From positions 1 through 6,054 of the forward strand of contig CAAECP010000188.1 in the NCBI GenBank assembly GCA_900754385.1: 6,054 nt of DNA, given 5' to 3'. The DNA comes from an uncultured Collinsella sp. (lineage in GTDB: Bacteria; Actinomycetota; Coriobacteriia; Coriobacteriales; Coriobacteriaceae). The notes below the pieces were generated by a model, which did not search any database, was not told the origin of the DNA, and saw nothing but the letters and a program-made list of their open reading frames with translations. Position 1 is the first letter of the stretch; every line of letters starts with the position of its first letter. The translations under genes were made by a program, and so were the position numbers. Below are positions 1 through 5,592 of this stretch, piece by piece.

Positions 1-848
1 CCATCAACGTATCGAGCACCGGCGGACAGGCGCTCACAGTACACGAAGTCGCGACCATCAACCACCCAGCTAAAGGGATTGTGCTGCAGCAGGCTGAACT
101 CGGTGCTCTCAACGATGGCATAGTCCTCCTGTGTCTCGAACATCATGCCAAAGATCGACGACCGAGGAAGCGTCTTGTCGATTCGACCGGAAAGACCGGC
201 AAAGGCGTTGCCGTTCAGAAACTCCTCGACGAAGCCCGGACCATCATGAGAATACGCCCGTTCGATTCGCTCACGGGCGACATCGGGGCACATCGCCGCA
301 CCGTACACCGCAAGGTTTCCACCCTTGGAATGACCTCCGCACAAAAGCGGCCCGTCAATCGCATCCGCCGCCTCGTCCACATAGCGCGCCGCGGATTCCT
401 GGGCCGGCACAGGACACCGGAACGCCATGTTAAAGTCCTCTTTCCAGCCCACAATCGTACTGTCGGTCCCCCGGAAGGAAAGATAGCTAAACCCCGCCGG
501 AAACCGGAACGCCATGGCTGCAAACTGCTCCGTCGCCACCACATCGCTCACGGCACGATAGCCGCAAACGTGCACGCCGCGGTAGCGAGGACTTGCTGCC
601 ACGGCCTCCAACAAGGCCCTGCTCCCTTCCGGGTCCCACAAGTCGTCAATCATGTCCCGGTAGCACTCGGCACGCAGCAGCTCGCGTACGTCTAGGCCCT
701 GCCAGTTCGTCAGCTCCGCCATATCACCCGGCAAACGCAAATAGGATAACCACGCAAAGACCAGGCTATCCACCGCGCAGAACGGCCGCTCCTCAAGCGG
801 ATCAAACGCCGTCTGGGCATAGGTCAAAAAATTAGGCGAATCCGACAT
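1..848 (-). CDS. DUF2974 (Mbeg1-like) alpha/beta-hydrolase family protein, C-terminus off the window
   Basis: The reading frame is open from an ATG at 846-848 to the left edge, giving 282 codons with no stop. The start MSDSPNFLTYAQTAF followed by AVDSLVFAWLSYLRLP (residues 25-40) resembles the start of DUF2974/Mbeg1-like proteins. FRGTDSTIVGWKEDF (125-139) matches the lipase-class-3-like FRGTD strand. GGHSKGGN (171-178) is a nucleophile elbow with Ser174, SHDGPGF (200-206) holds the likely catalytic Asp202, and QHNPFSW (255-261) offers His256 as a candidate third triad residue. No signal peptide or membrane segment is seen, so a cytoplasmic place is likely. The start is fixed by AGGAGG at 852-857 (only 3 bases away, unusually close) and by an in-frame TAA just upstream. 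Third codon positions use more G and T than in the C-rich neighbouring genes, perhaps reflecting lower expression. The family is named by a lipase-like fold; its substrate is not known. Family identity is fairly sure, enzymatic role is inferred. Confidence 0.85.
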   Translation of the reverse strand, partial: MSDSPNFLTYAQTAFDPLEERPFCAVDSLVFAWLSYLRLPGDMAELTNWQGLDVRELLRAECYRDMIDDLWDPEGSRALLEAVAASPRYRGVHVCGYRAVSDVVATEQFAAMAFRFPAGFSYLSFRGTDSTIVGWKEDFNMAFRCPVPAQESAARYVDEAADAIDGPLLCGGHSKGGNLAVYGAAMCPDVARERIERAYSHDGPGFVEEFLNGNAFAGLSGRIDKTLPRSSIFGMMFETQEDYAIVESTEFSLLQHNPFSWVVDGRDFVYCERLSAGARYVD

Positions 849-851
849 GGC

Positions 852-857
852 CCTCCT
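852..857 (-). promoter_or_regulatory. Shine-Dalgarno site of the DUF2974 gene
   Basis: AGGAGG on the minus strand, three bases (GCC) before the ATG at 848. The motif is a perfect anti-16S match, but the spacing is shorter than the usual 5-9. An in-frame TAA upstream rules out an ATG, GTG or TTG further out, and family alignment supports this start. Confidence 0.7.
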
Positions 858-864
858 ATCAACT

Positions 865-908
865 ATGGTGCATTAGGATGGTGCATTGGGGTCAGGTTAC
901 TTTGCACC
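865..908. repeat. Short repeat cluster: two ATGGTGCATT direct repeats plus an inverted TGCACC
   Basis: ATGGTGCATT occurs at 865-874 and again at 878-887, a 13-base period. GGTGCA at 880-885 is mirrored by TGCACC at 903-908, enclosing 17 bases that include GGGTCAGGTTAC. Read on the minus strand, the order is GGTGCA, 17 bases, TGCACC, 7 bases, TGCACC. It lies between the ldh terminator and the ribosome-binding site of the DUF2974 gene, so it could be an operator for that gene, a leader hairpin or a copy of an interspersed intergenic repeat. The repeats are seen directly; any role is inference. Confidence 0.5.
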
Positions 909-943
909 AAAAAGGCGCCCGGGCCGTGTGGACCCGGACGCCT
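909..943 (-). terminator. Rho-independent terminator after ldh
   Basis: On the minus strand a 13-bp stem (943-931 paired with 925-913) closes a 5-base CACAC loop, and the 3' arm runs into five T's (913-909). Two of the pairs are G-U in minus-strand RNA but would be A-C mismatches in plus-strand RNA, so the structure favours minus-strand transcription. It begins 32 bases after the ldh stop codon and should separate ldh from the DUF2974 gene. Confidence 0.9.
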
Positions 944-975
944 TCATTGTAGCTTTTCGCTCTAGCGAGCTTGAT

Positions 976-1926
976 TTAGCAGGAGAAGTCGACGCTGTCG
1001 ATGATGTCCTTAAGGGCCTTTGCAGAGACGGTGAGCTCATGCTGCTCGTCATCGTTCAGCGGCACGGGAACGCGGCAAACGACGCCGTCGCGGCCAACGA
1101 CCGTCGGCATGGAGATGGCCAGATCGGACAGGCCGTACTCGCCCACCATGAGCGAGGAGACAGGCAGAACGGTCTGCTCATCGCGCATGACGGCGGTGCA
1201 GATGCGCTTAACGGCCATAGCGACACCGTAGTAGGTGGCGTGCTTCTTCTCGATGATGGTGTAGGCGGAGTTCTTGACGTCCTCGGCGATGCGCTTCTCG
1301 GCAGCCTCATGCTCCAGGTGACCGTGAAGCTCGCAGAAGGTGTTCAGCGGCACGCCGGCAACCTGAGCGCTGGACCAAGCGACGAACTCGGAGTCACCGT
1401 GCTCGCCCATGACGTAGGCCTGGACATCGCGCGGGTCAACCTCGACGTGAGCGCCGAGCATCTGTTGCAGACGGCCGGTGTCGAGCACGGTGCCGGAGCC
1501 GATGACATGGCCCTCGGGCAGGCCGGACATCTTGATGGCGGCGTAGGTCAGAACGTCGACCGGGTTGGAGACGATGAGCAGAATGCCGTCGAAGCCAGAC
1601 TTCTTAATCTCGGGAATAATGGACTTAAAGATGCTGACGTTCTTATTGACCAGGTCCAGGCGGGTCTCACCGGGCTTCTGGGCAGCGCCAGCGGTGACGA
1701 CGATCATGGCGGCGTCGGCGACATCGGAATAATCGCCGGCGTAGATCTTCATCGGCTCGGCAAACGTCATGCCGTGCGCGATATCCAGAGCCTCACCCTC
1801 AGCGCGGTTCTTGTCCACGTCGATGAGGACCATCTCGGAGAACAGACCACTCTGCATCAGCGCGAACGCCGAAGACGAACCGACGAAACCGCAGCCGACA
1901 ATAGCGACCTTCTTCTCGTTAACCAT
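976..1926 (-). CDS. ldh: L-lactate dehydrogenase (NAD-dependent)
   Basis: This 316-residue cytoplasmic enzyme reduces pyruvate to L-lactate with NADH, regenerating NAD+ in fermentation; the length is normal for the family. The Rossmann motif GCGFVG (11-16) and Asp36 bind NAD. QKPGETR (83-89) gives Gln83, equivalent to the Q102 that selects pyruvate over oxaloacetate (malate dehydrogenases have Arg there), and Arg89 (R109). Asn121, Asp149 (D168), Arg152 (R171) and His176 in GEHGDS (H195) complete the active site. The start is MVNEKKVAIVG: GGGAG at 1933-1937 lies six bases before it, and the Rossmann fold begins at once. A longer reading from 2004 would only add 26 non-homologous residues through a leader hairpin. 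The positions equivalent to the fructose-1,6-bisphosphate ligands R173 and H188 are Gln154 and Gln169, so allosteric activation is doubtful. A strong terminator follows. Confidence 0.96.
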   Translation of the reverse strand: MVNEKKVAIVGCGFVGSSSAFALMQSGLFSEMVLIDVDKNRAEGEALDIAHGMTFAEPMKIYAGDYSDVADAAMIVVTAGAAQKPGETRLDLVNKNVSIFKSIIPEIKKSGFDGILLIVSNPVDVLTYAAIKMSGLPEGHVIGSGTVLDTGRLQQMLGAHVEVDPRDVQAYVMGEHGDSEFVAWSSAQVAGVPLNTFCELHGHLEHEAAEKRIAEDVKNSAYTIIEKKHATYYGVAMAVKRICTAVMRDEQTVLPVSSLMVGEYGLSDLAISMPTVVGRDGVVCRVPVPLNDDEQHELTVSAKALKDIIDSVDFSC

Positions 1927-1932
1927 TAGAAA

Positions 1933-1937
1933 CTCCC
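1933..1937 (-). promoter_or_regulatory. Shine-Dalgarno site that fixes the ldh start
   Basis: GGGAG on the minus strand, six bases (TTTCTA) before the ATG at 1926. It supports the 316-residue start over the upstream in-frame ATG at 2004. Confidence 0.75.
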
Positions 1938-1953
1938 ATCTCTCTCCACAAAC

Positions 1954-1982
1954 AAGCCGCCCGGGAACGACCCGAGCGGCTT
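1954..1982 (-). promoter_or_regulatory. Leader hairpin before ldh (attenuator, mRNA stabiliser or weak terminator)
   Basis: AAGCCGCTCGGG (minus strand, 1982-1971) pairs with CCCGGGCGGCTT (1965-1954) around a TCGTT loop. All 12 positions pair in minus-strand RNA, including one U-G wobble that becomes a C-A mismatch on the plus strand, so the hairpin favours minus-strand RNA. It is followed by GTTTGTGG rather than a T run, so it is at best a weak terminator. It ends 16 bases before the ldh Shine-Dalgarno site and could modulate ldh. Alternatively it ends transcripts from the aminotransferase gene, whose stop is about 145 bases upstream. The structure is seen; the function is inferred. Confidence 0.55.
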
Positions 1983-2015
1983 GCCGTAATCCCAATACAT
2001 CCAATCGGGACTTTG

Positions 2016-2045
2016 ATTATGCTCCTATTCGCAGCCAAATATCGA
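2016..2045 (-). promoter_or_regulatory. Candidate sigma-70-type promoter for ldh
   Basis: On the minus strand TCGATA (2045-2040, four of six to TTGACA), an 18-base spacer and CATAAT (2021-2016, five of six to TATAAT). Transcription would begin near 2009 and give a leader of about 80 bases carrying the 1954-1982 hairpin. The surrounding 1983-2127 stretch is AT-rich compared with the genes. The -35 match is weak, so this is only a candidate. Confidence 0.3.
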
Positions 2046-2087
2046 CCGTTTACCGAAATTATTTGCAGGATTCGTAAAATAACTGCA

Positions 2088-2101
2088 CGAAATCGGTTTC
2101 G
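2088..2101. promoter_or_regulatory. Small palindrome CGAAA-N4-TTTCG upstream of ldh
   Basis: Perfect 5-bp arms around TCGG. A further copy of TCGAAA lies nearby at 2115-2120. It sits about 45 bases upstream of the candidate ldh -35, where an operator could lie. No known factor is assigned, and such short palindromes occur by chance. Confidence 0.2.
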
Positions 2102-2127
2102 AACTATTGACGAGTCGAAATAGCCTT

Positions 2128-3291
2128 CTAATACAGACCCGCCTCGCGAATGGCCTCGACAGCCAAAGCGATCTGATCGGGCGGCAGGACCAGCGCCATG
2201 CGCACGTGCCCCTCGCCCGAAGGGCCAAAGCTCGCGCCCGGCGTCACCACAACGCCGGCCTTCTCCATAAGCTCCTCGCAAAACGCCATGGAATCGGTGC
2301 GACCACCGGGAAGCTTGGCCCACACAAACATGGAGCCATGCGCGTTGGGACGCTCCCAGCCCAGGCCCTCAAGACCGTCGCACAGGGCATCGCGACGCTC
2401 CTGGTACTTCAGACGCTGCGCCTCGACCTCATCACGCGGACCGTTCAGGCAGGCGATAGCAGCCTTCTGGATCGGGAAGAACATACCGAAGTCGATCTGG
2501 CTGCGTAGCTTGGCAAAGGCAGAGACCACGTCCTCGCGGCCGACCAAAAAGCCGATGCGGGCACCGGTGACGTTAAACGACTTAGAGAGCGAGAAGAACT
2601 CAACGCCCACCTCGAGCGCGCCGGGATACTGCAAGAAGCTGCCGCCCGGCTCGCCGTCGAACACGATGTCGGAGTACGCGTTGTCATGGACGATGAGCAG
2701 GTCGTGCTCGCGAGCAAAGGCGATAATCTCCTCGTAGACCTCGGGCGTGCCCACCGAGCCGACCGGGTTCGCGGGCAGCGACACGATCATATATTTGGCA
2801 CGATCGGCAACCTCGGGATCGATACCCGCCACATAGGGCAGGTAATTATGCTCGGCGACCAACGGATAGTACTCGAGCTTGGCATCGGCGATCTTGGCAC
2901 CCGCCTCAAAGACCGGATAGCACGGATCGGGAACCAGAATGGTGTCACCCGGATCGAGCAGGGCCAGGCCCAAATGTCCCACGCCCTCCTGCGTGCCGTT
3001 GCACGACTGCACCATGGACGGCGTAATGCCCGAAACGCCAAAGCGGCGCTCATAGTAATCGCACACGGCTTGCTTGAGTTCGGGCAGGTCGCGCAGGGCG
3101 TACTTCCACATCTCGGGATCCTGGGCGGCTTGCGTAAGTGCCTCGACCACGTGGCCGTACGGCTTAAAGTCGGGCGTGCCCACGCTCATGTTGTAAATGG
3201 TCTTACCCTGAGCCTTCAGCGCGAGAAGTTTGTTGTTGAGCGAGGCGAAGACCTCCGCGCCAAAGCGGTCGAGACGCTGCGATGCCTGCAT
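2128..3291 (-). CDS. Class I PLP-dependent aminotransferase (LL-diaminopimelate aminotransferase-like)
   Basis: A 387-residue cytoplasmic fold-type I transaminase that moves an amino group from an amino acid to a 2-oxo acid. Visible motifs in order are NMSVGTPDF (34-42, substrate-side loop), NGTQEG (98-103, phosphate cup), Asn175 in PANPVG, Asp203 in HDNAYSD (pyridine nitrogen), Lys237 in SLSKSFNVTGARIGF (Schiff base), Arg245 (phosphate) and Arg364 in HVRMAL (alpha-carboxylate). SLSKxxNxTGxRIGF and the GTPDF start are typical of the DapL/MalY-like group, but the cup differs from the GSKEG I expect in DapL, so substrate is left open: diaminopimelate, aspartate, alanine or another amino acid. 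The start MQASQRLDRF follows AAAGGTGG at 3296-3303. A longer reading from 3354 would translate the terminator stem. It is flanked by gaps of 118 and 201 bases, so it is probably a single-gene unit. Confidence 0.9.
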   Translation of the reverse strand: MQASQRLDRFGAEVFASLNNKLLALKAQGKTIYNMSVGTPDFKPYGHVVEALTQAAQDPEMWKYALRDLPELKQAVCDYYERRFGVSGITPSMVQSCNGTQEGVGHLGLALLDPGDTILVPDPCYPVFEAGAKIADAKLEYYPLVAEHNYLPYVAGIDPEVADRAKYMIVSLPANPVGSVGTPEVYEEIIAFAREHDLLIVHDNAYSDIVFDGEPGGSFLQYPGALEVGVEFFSLSKSFNVTGARIGFLVGREDVVSAFAKLRSQIDFGMFFPIQKAAIACLNGPRDEVEAQRLKYQERRDALCDGLEGLGWERPNAHGSMFVWAKLPGGRTDSMAFCEELMEKAGVVVTPGASFGPSGEGHVRMALVLPPDQIALAVEAIREAGLY

Positions 3292-3295
3292 GGTG

Positions 3296-3303
3296 CCACC
3301 TTT
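3296..3303 (-). promoter_or_regulatory. Shine-Dalgarno site of the aminotransferase gene
   Basis: AAAGGTGG on the minus strand; its AAGG core sits seven bases before the ATG at 3291. It lies only six bases downstream of the T run of the preceding terminator hairpin, which is an unusual arrangement. Confidence 0.65.
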
Positions 3304-3309
3304 CGATAT

Positions 3310-3341
3310 AAAAAACGCGGCGCTCCGACAAGAGCGCCGCG
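3310..3341 (-). terminator. Rho-independent terminator or attenuator between nadE and the aminotransferase gene
   Basis: On the minus strand a perfect 10-bp stem CGCGGCGCTC (3341-3332) and GAGCGCCGCG (3325-3316) encloses TTGTCG, followed by six T's (3315-3310). It starts 68 bases after the nadE stop, so the simple reading is the nadE terminator. It also ends only 18 bases before the aminotransferase ATG. The downstream promoter must therefore overlap it, or the hairpin is an attenuator inside the aminotransferase leader. Confidence 0.9.
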
Positions 3342-3367
3342 CGATACGGGCCATCAGATTGCAAAAG

Positions 3368-3380
3368 TGTAACGCTTACA
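3368..3380. promoter_or_regulatory. Palindrome TGTAA-CGC-TTACA upstream of the terminator hairpin
   Basis: Perfect 5-bp arms around three bases, between the nadE stop (3410) and the terminator hairpin. The TGTAA...TTACA arms with a central CG resemble operators of LacI-type regulators but the spacing does not fit a standard cre site. On the minus strand TTGTAA (3381-3376) could also serve as a -35 with 17 bases to a poor -10 (TCTGAT). It is a candidate operator for the aminotransferase gene, not an established one. Confidence 0.3.
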
Positions 3381-3409
3381 AACCCCGTATTGGTTCAATT
3401 TAGCCAACC

Positions 3410-5389
3410 TTAGTCAATTGCATTGAGCATGTCGATCTGCGCAAGCCACAGACGCGAGCTGGCGTCACTAGGCATACGCCAATCGCCGCGCGGGCTGAGC
3501 GTCACCGAGCCCACCTTGGGACCATCGGGCAGGCAGCTGCGCTTAAACTGCTGGGCAAAAAAGCGACGGTAGAACGTACGTAGCCACGTGTGGACGATCT
3601 TGGCGTCGTAGACACCCTCGAAACTCTTGAGCGCCATGCGGTAGATCTTGCCCGGCTCAAAGCCAAAACGCAGCAGGTAGTAGAGGAAGTAGTCGTGCAA
3701 CTCGTACGGACCCACCAAATCCTCAGTCTTCTGTGCAATCTCGCCGTCGCCCGTGGGCGGCAGAAGCTCGGGGGACACCGGCGTATCGAGAATGTCGAGC
3801 AAGACCTCGGCAATACGCCCGCCAAAGACATCGGCAGCATAACGCACCAGATGGCGCACAAGCGTCTTGGGCACGCTCGCGTTGACGGCATACATGCTCA
3901 TGTGGTCGCCGTTATAGGTAGCCCAACCGAGCGCCAGCTCCGACAAGTCGCCCGTGCCGATGACAAAACCGCCAGCCTGGTTGGCCAGATCCATCAGAAT
4001 CTGCGTGCGCTCGCGGGCCTGGCTGTTCTCGTAGGTCACGTCCTGCACGGTCGGATCGTGCTCTATGTCCTTGAAGTGCTGTTCCACAGCCGCGTGGATC
4101 GAAACCTCGCGGAAGCTCACACCCAGGTCGCGAGCGAGCGACTCAGCGTTCGACTTGGTACGATGCGTCGTGCCAAAGCCGGGCATGGACACGGCCGTGA
4201 TACCGGTGCGCGGCAGCCCCAGTGCATCGAAGGCGCGAACTGTCACGAGCAGTGCCAGCGTGGAGTCCAGGCCGCCCGAAAGACCGATAACTGCAGCCTT
4301 GGTACCCGTATGGGCAAGGCGGGTCTTGAGGCCGGCGGTCTGCAGGTCGAGGATAGTCTCGCAACGCTCGGCCAGGTCGCCATGGTCGGCCGGCACAAAG
4401 GGCGCGCGAGGGAAGACACGGTCGATGCCGAGTGCATCGTGCAGGACAGGTTCGTCTGTCAGCACGCCCTCAAACGAAAATTCAACGGTCGTGGCCTCCG
4501 GCGCATCGTCCGCGCGCGTCCACGTCGTCGAGCGACGGCGCTCGGCAACCAGGCGGTCAAGGTCAACGTCGGCGACGGCCATATCGCAGGTGAGGAGCTT
4601 CGTGGCGGCGAGCTTAGATCCGTTTTCGTAGACGAGGTTCTCGCCCGCAAAGACCATGTCGGTCGTGGACTCGCCCTCGCTCGCATCTGCATAGGCATAG
4701 GCACAGTACAGGCGCGCACTCTGATTGGAGATGAGGCTGCGGCGATAGTCTGCCTTACCGATAATCTCGTCCGAGGCCGACGGGTTGAGGATCACCGTCG
4801 CACCGGCAAGCGCCATCTCGGTCGAAGGGGGCGCCGGCACCCACAGGTCCTCGCAGACCTCAACGCCCAGCACCATGTCCTCGGCACCTTCATCACAGCA
4901 GCGGTAGACAAGCCCCGAACCCAGCGGAACCGGACCCTGACCGGCAAACTCGACCCACACAGGATCTGCGGGCGCCGGAGCAAACCAGCGGCGCTCGTAG
5001 AACTCGCTATAGTTGGGCAGATACTTCTTGGCCGTAAGACCCAAAAGCTCGCCCGCGCAGCACACGGCGGCGCAGTTGTAGATATTCTCGGCAACTGCAA
5101 CGGGAAGACCGATGGTAAAGACAATCGGCAGCTCGCGGGTTTCATCGAGAATATGTGCCAGTGCGGTCTCGCAGGCATGCAGCAATGTACGGTTATGGAA
5201 CAGATCAGCCGCGGTATAGCCGGTCAGGTTAAGCTCGGGCAGCACCAGCGCGCGGACGCCGCGCTCGGTAGCCTCGCGAACAGCCGCCAGCGCAACCTCG
5301 GCATTGCCCTCGACATCGGCCACGCGAATCCGCGGCGACGCCGCCGCCACACGCAAAAAGCCATCAGACTGAGAAAGGTGAAGATTCAT
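3410..5389 (-). CDS. nadE: Glutamine-dependent NAD+ synthetase
   Basis: This 659-residue cytoplasmic enzyme makes NAD+ from nicotinic acid adenine dinucleotide, ATP and glutamine, the last step of NAD synthesis. The N-terminal nitrilase-type glutaminase domain (about 10-290) has the triad Glu52 (LPELNLTGY), Lys121 (AKKYLPNYSEFYERR) and Cys179 (VEVCEDLWVP). The C-terminal synthetase domain (about 335-650) has the ATP pyrophosphatase loop SGGLDST (371-377), GTGDLSELALGW (478-489) and DHMSMYAVNASVPKTLVRH (495-513). Length and motifs match the large two-domain type known from Mycobacterium tuberculosis (about 680 residues), in which ammonia passes between domains. The start MNLHLSQSDGFLRVA is chosen because GGGAG (5397-5401) lies seven bases before it; the longer start at 5416 lacks such a site. 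It is divergent from the membrane-protein gene and followed by a terminator 68 bases on. Confidence 0.97.
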   Translation of the reverse strand: MNLHLSQSDGFLRVAAASPRIRVADVEGNAEVALAAVREATERGVRALVLPELNLTGYTAADLFHNRTLLHACETALAHILDETRELPIVFTIGLPVAVAENIYNCAAVCCAGELLGLTAKKYLPNYSEFYERRWFAPAPADPVWVEFAGQGPVPLGSGLVYRCCDEGAEDMVLGVEVCEDLWVPAPPSTEMALAGATVILNPSASDEIIGKADYRRSLISNQSARLYCAYAYADASEGESTTDMVFAGENLVYENGSKLAATKLLTCDMAVADVDLDRLVAERRRSTTWTRADDAPEATTVEFSFEGVLTDEPVLHDALGIDRVFPRAPFVPADHGDLAERCETILDLQTAGLKTRLAHTGTKAAVIGLSGGLDSTLALLVTVRAFDALGLPRTGITAVSMPGFGTTHRTKSNAESLARDLGVSFREVSIHAAVEQHFKDIEHDPTVQDVTYENSQARERTQILMDLANQAGGFVIGTGDLSELALGWATYNGDHMSMYAVNASVPKTLVRHLVRYAADVFGGRIAEVLLDILDTPVSPELLPPTGDGEIAQKTEDLVGPYELHDYFLYYLLRFGFEPGKIYRMALKSFEGVYDAKIVHTWLRTFYRRFFAQQFKRSCLPDGPKVGSVTLSPRGDWRMPSDASSRLWLAQIDMLNAID

Positions 5390-5396
5390 AAGAATG

Positions 5397-5401
5397 CTCC
5401 C
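5397..5401 (-). promoter_or_regulatory. Shine-Dalgarno site that fixes the nadE start
   Basis: GGGAG on the minus strand, seven bases (CATTCTT) before the ATG at 5389. The alternative ATG at 5416 has only AT-rich TTGTTGTGA upstream, so the shorter protein is preferred. Confidence 0.75.
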
Positions 5402-5437
5402 GTGCGTAGACGCCATTCACAACAATTAGCAAGCCCT

Positions 5438-5443
5438 ATTGTA
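5438..5443 (-). promoter_or_regulatory. Candidate -10 element for nadE
   Basis: TACAAT on the minus strand (five of six to TATAAT), giving a start near 5431 and a leader of about 42 bases. No good -35 hexamer lies 16-18 bases upstream, so this is tentative. Confidence 0.25.
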
Positions 5444-5470
5444 GTTCAACCGCCGGGTGTAACCGCATCC

Positions 5471-5503
5471 CACCAACTTGGTGAGCAATTGATGAGTTGA
5501 TGA
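5471..5503. promoter_or_regulatory. Possible operator region: palindrome CACCAA-C-TTGGTG and tandem TTGATGA repeats
   Basis: A perfect 13-base palindrome at 5471-5483 is followed by two TTGATGA copies at 5489-5495 and 5497-5503 (8-base period). They lie mid-way between the divergent starts at 5389 and 5593, where a regulator could act on either gene. A further 8-base palindrome GGGTACCC is at 5539-5546. No clear plus-strand promoter was found among them. The repeats are seen; the role is inference. Confidence 0.35.
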
Positions 5504-5579
5504 TATCTGTTAAATGTCACGTACGATTCACATCTGGTGGGTACCCTGATGGCTGCATGAAACGAAGCAGATTTACACC

Positions 5580-5585
5580 GGGAGG
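5580..5585 (+). promoter_or_regulatory. Shine-Dalgarno site of the plus-strand membrane-protein gene
   Basis: GGGAGG seven bases before the ATG at 5593, an excellent ribosome-binding site that supports a real plus-strand gene here. Confidence 0.8.
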
Positions 5586-5592
5586 GCCCCGT

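Noticed and set aside
81..695. Plus-strand open frame of 204 codons near the left edge
   Set aside because: The minus strand here encodes the DUF2974 protein with family motifs; the plus frame is Arg/His/Pro-rich and motif-free.
886..1929. Plus-strand open frame of 347 codons opposite ldh
   Set aside because: It starts within the repeat cluster, reads through the ldh terminator and mirrors ldh exactly. Its Asp/Gly/Val-rich composition is that of an antisense frame, and it has no ribosome-binding site.
1927..2004. Upstream extension of ldh to an ATG at 2004
   Set aside because: The extra 26 residues are not part of the family, would translate the leader hairpin, and the downstream ATG has its own ribosome-binding site.
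1927..2127. Rex-type redox operator upstream of ldh
   Set aside because: I looked for TTGTG-N8-CACAA-like sites, common before ldh genes in Gram-positive bacteria, and found none.
3292..3354. Upstream extension of the aminotransferase to 3354
   Set aside because: The added residues would be encoded by the terminator stem and T run, and the ATG at 3291 has a ribosome-binding site and fits the family start.
2686..3372. Plus-strand open frame of 228 codons opposite the aminotransferase gene
   Set aside because: Antisense to a gene with all catalytic motifs, and it reads into the terminator hairpin.
976..5389. One NAD-themed operon of nadE, aminotransferase and ldh
   Set aside because: The gaps are 118 and 201 bases, a perfect terminator follows nadE, and the aminotransferase has no direct NAD role, so a single transcript is unlikely.
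3590..5500. Plus-strand open frame of 636 codons opposite nadE
   Set aside because: It covers a clearly conserved NAD synthetase on the other strand, has no recognisable motif, and is Arg/Gly/His-rich. Long antisense frames are expected where codons are GC-rich at third positions.
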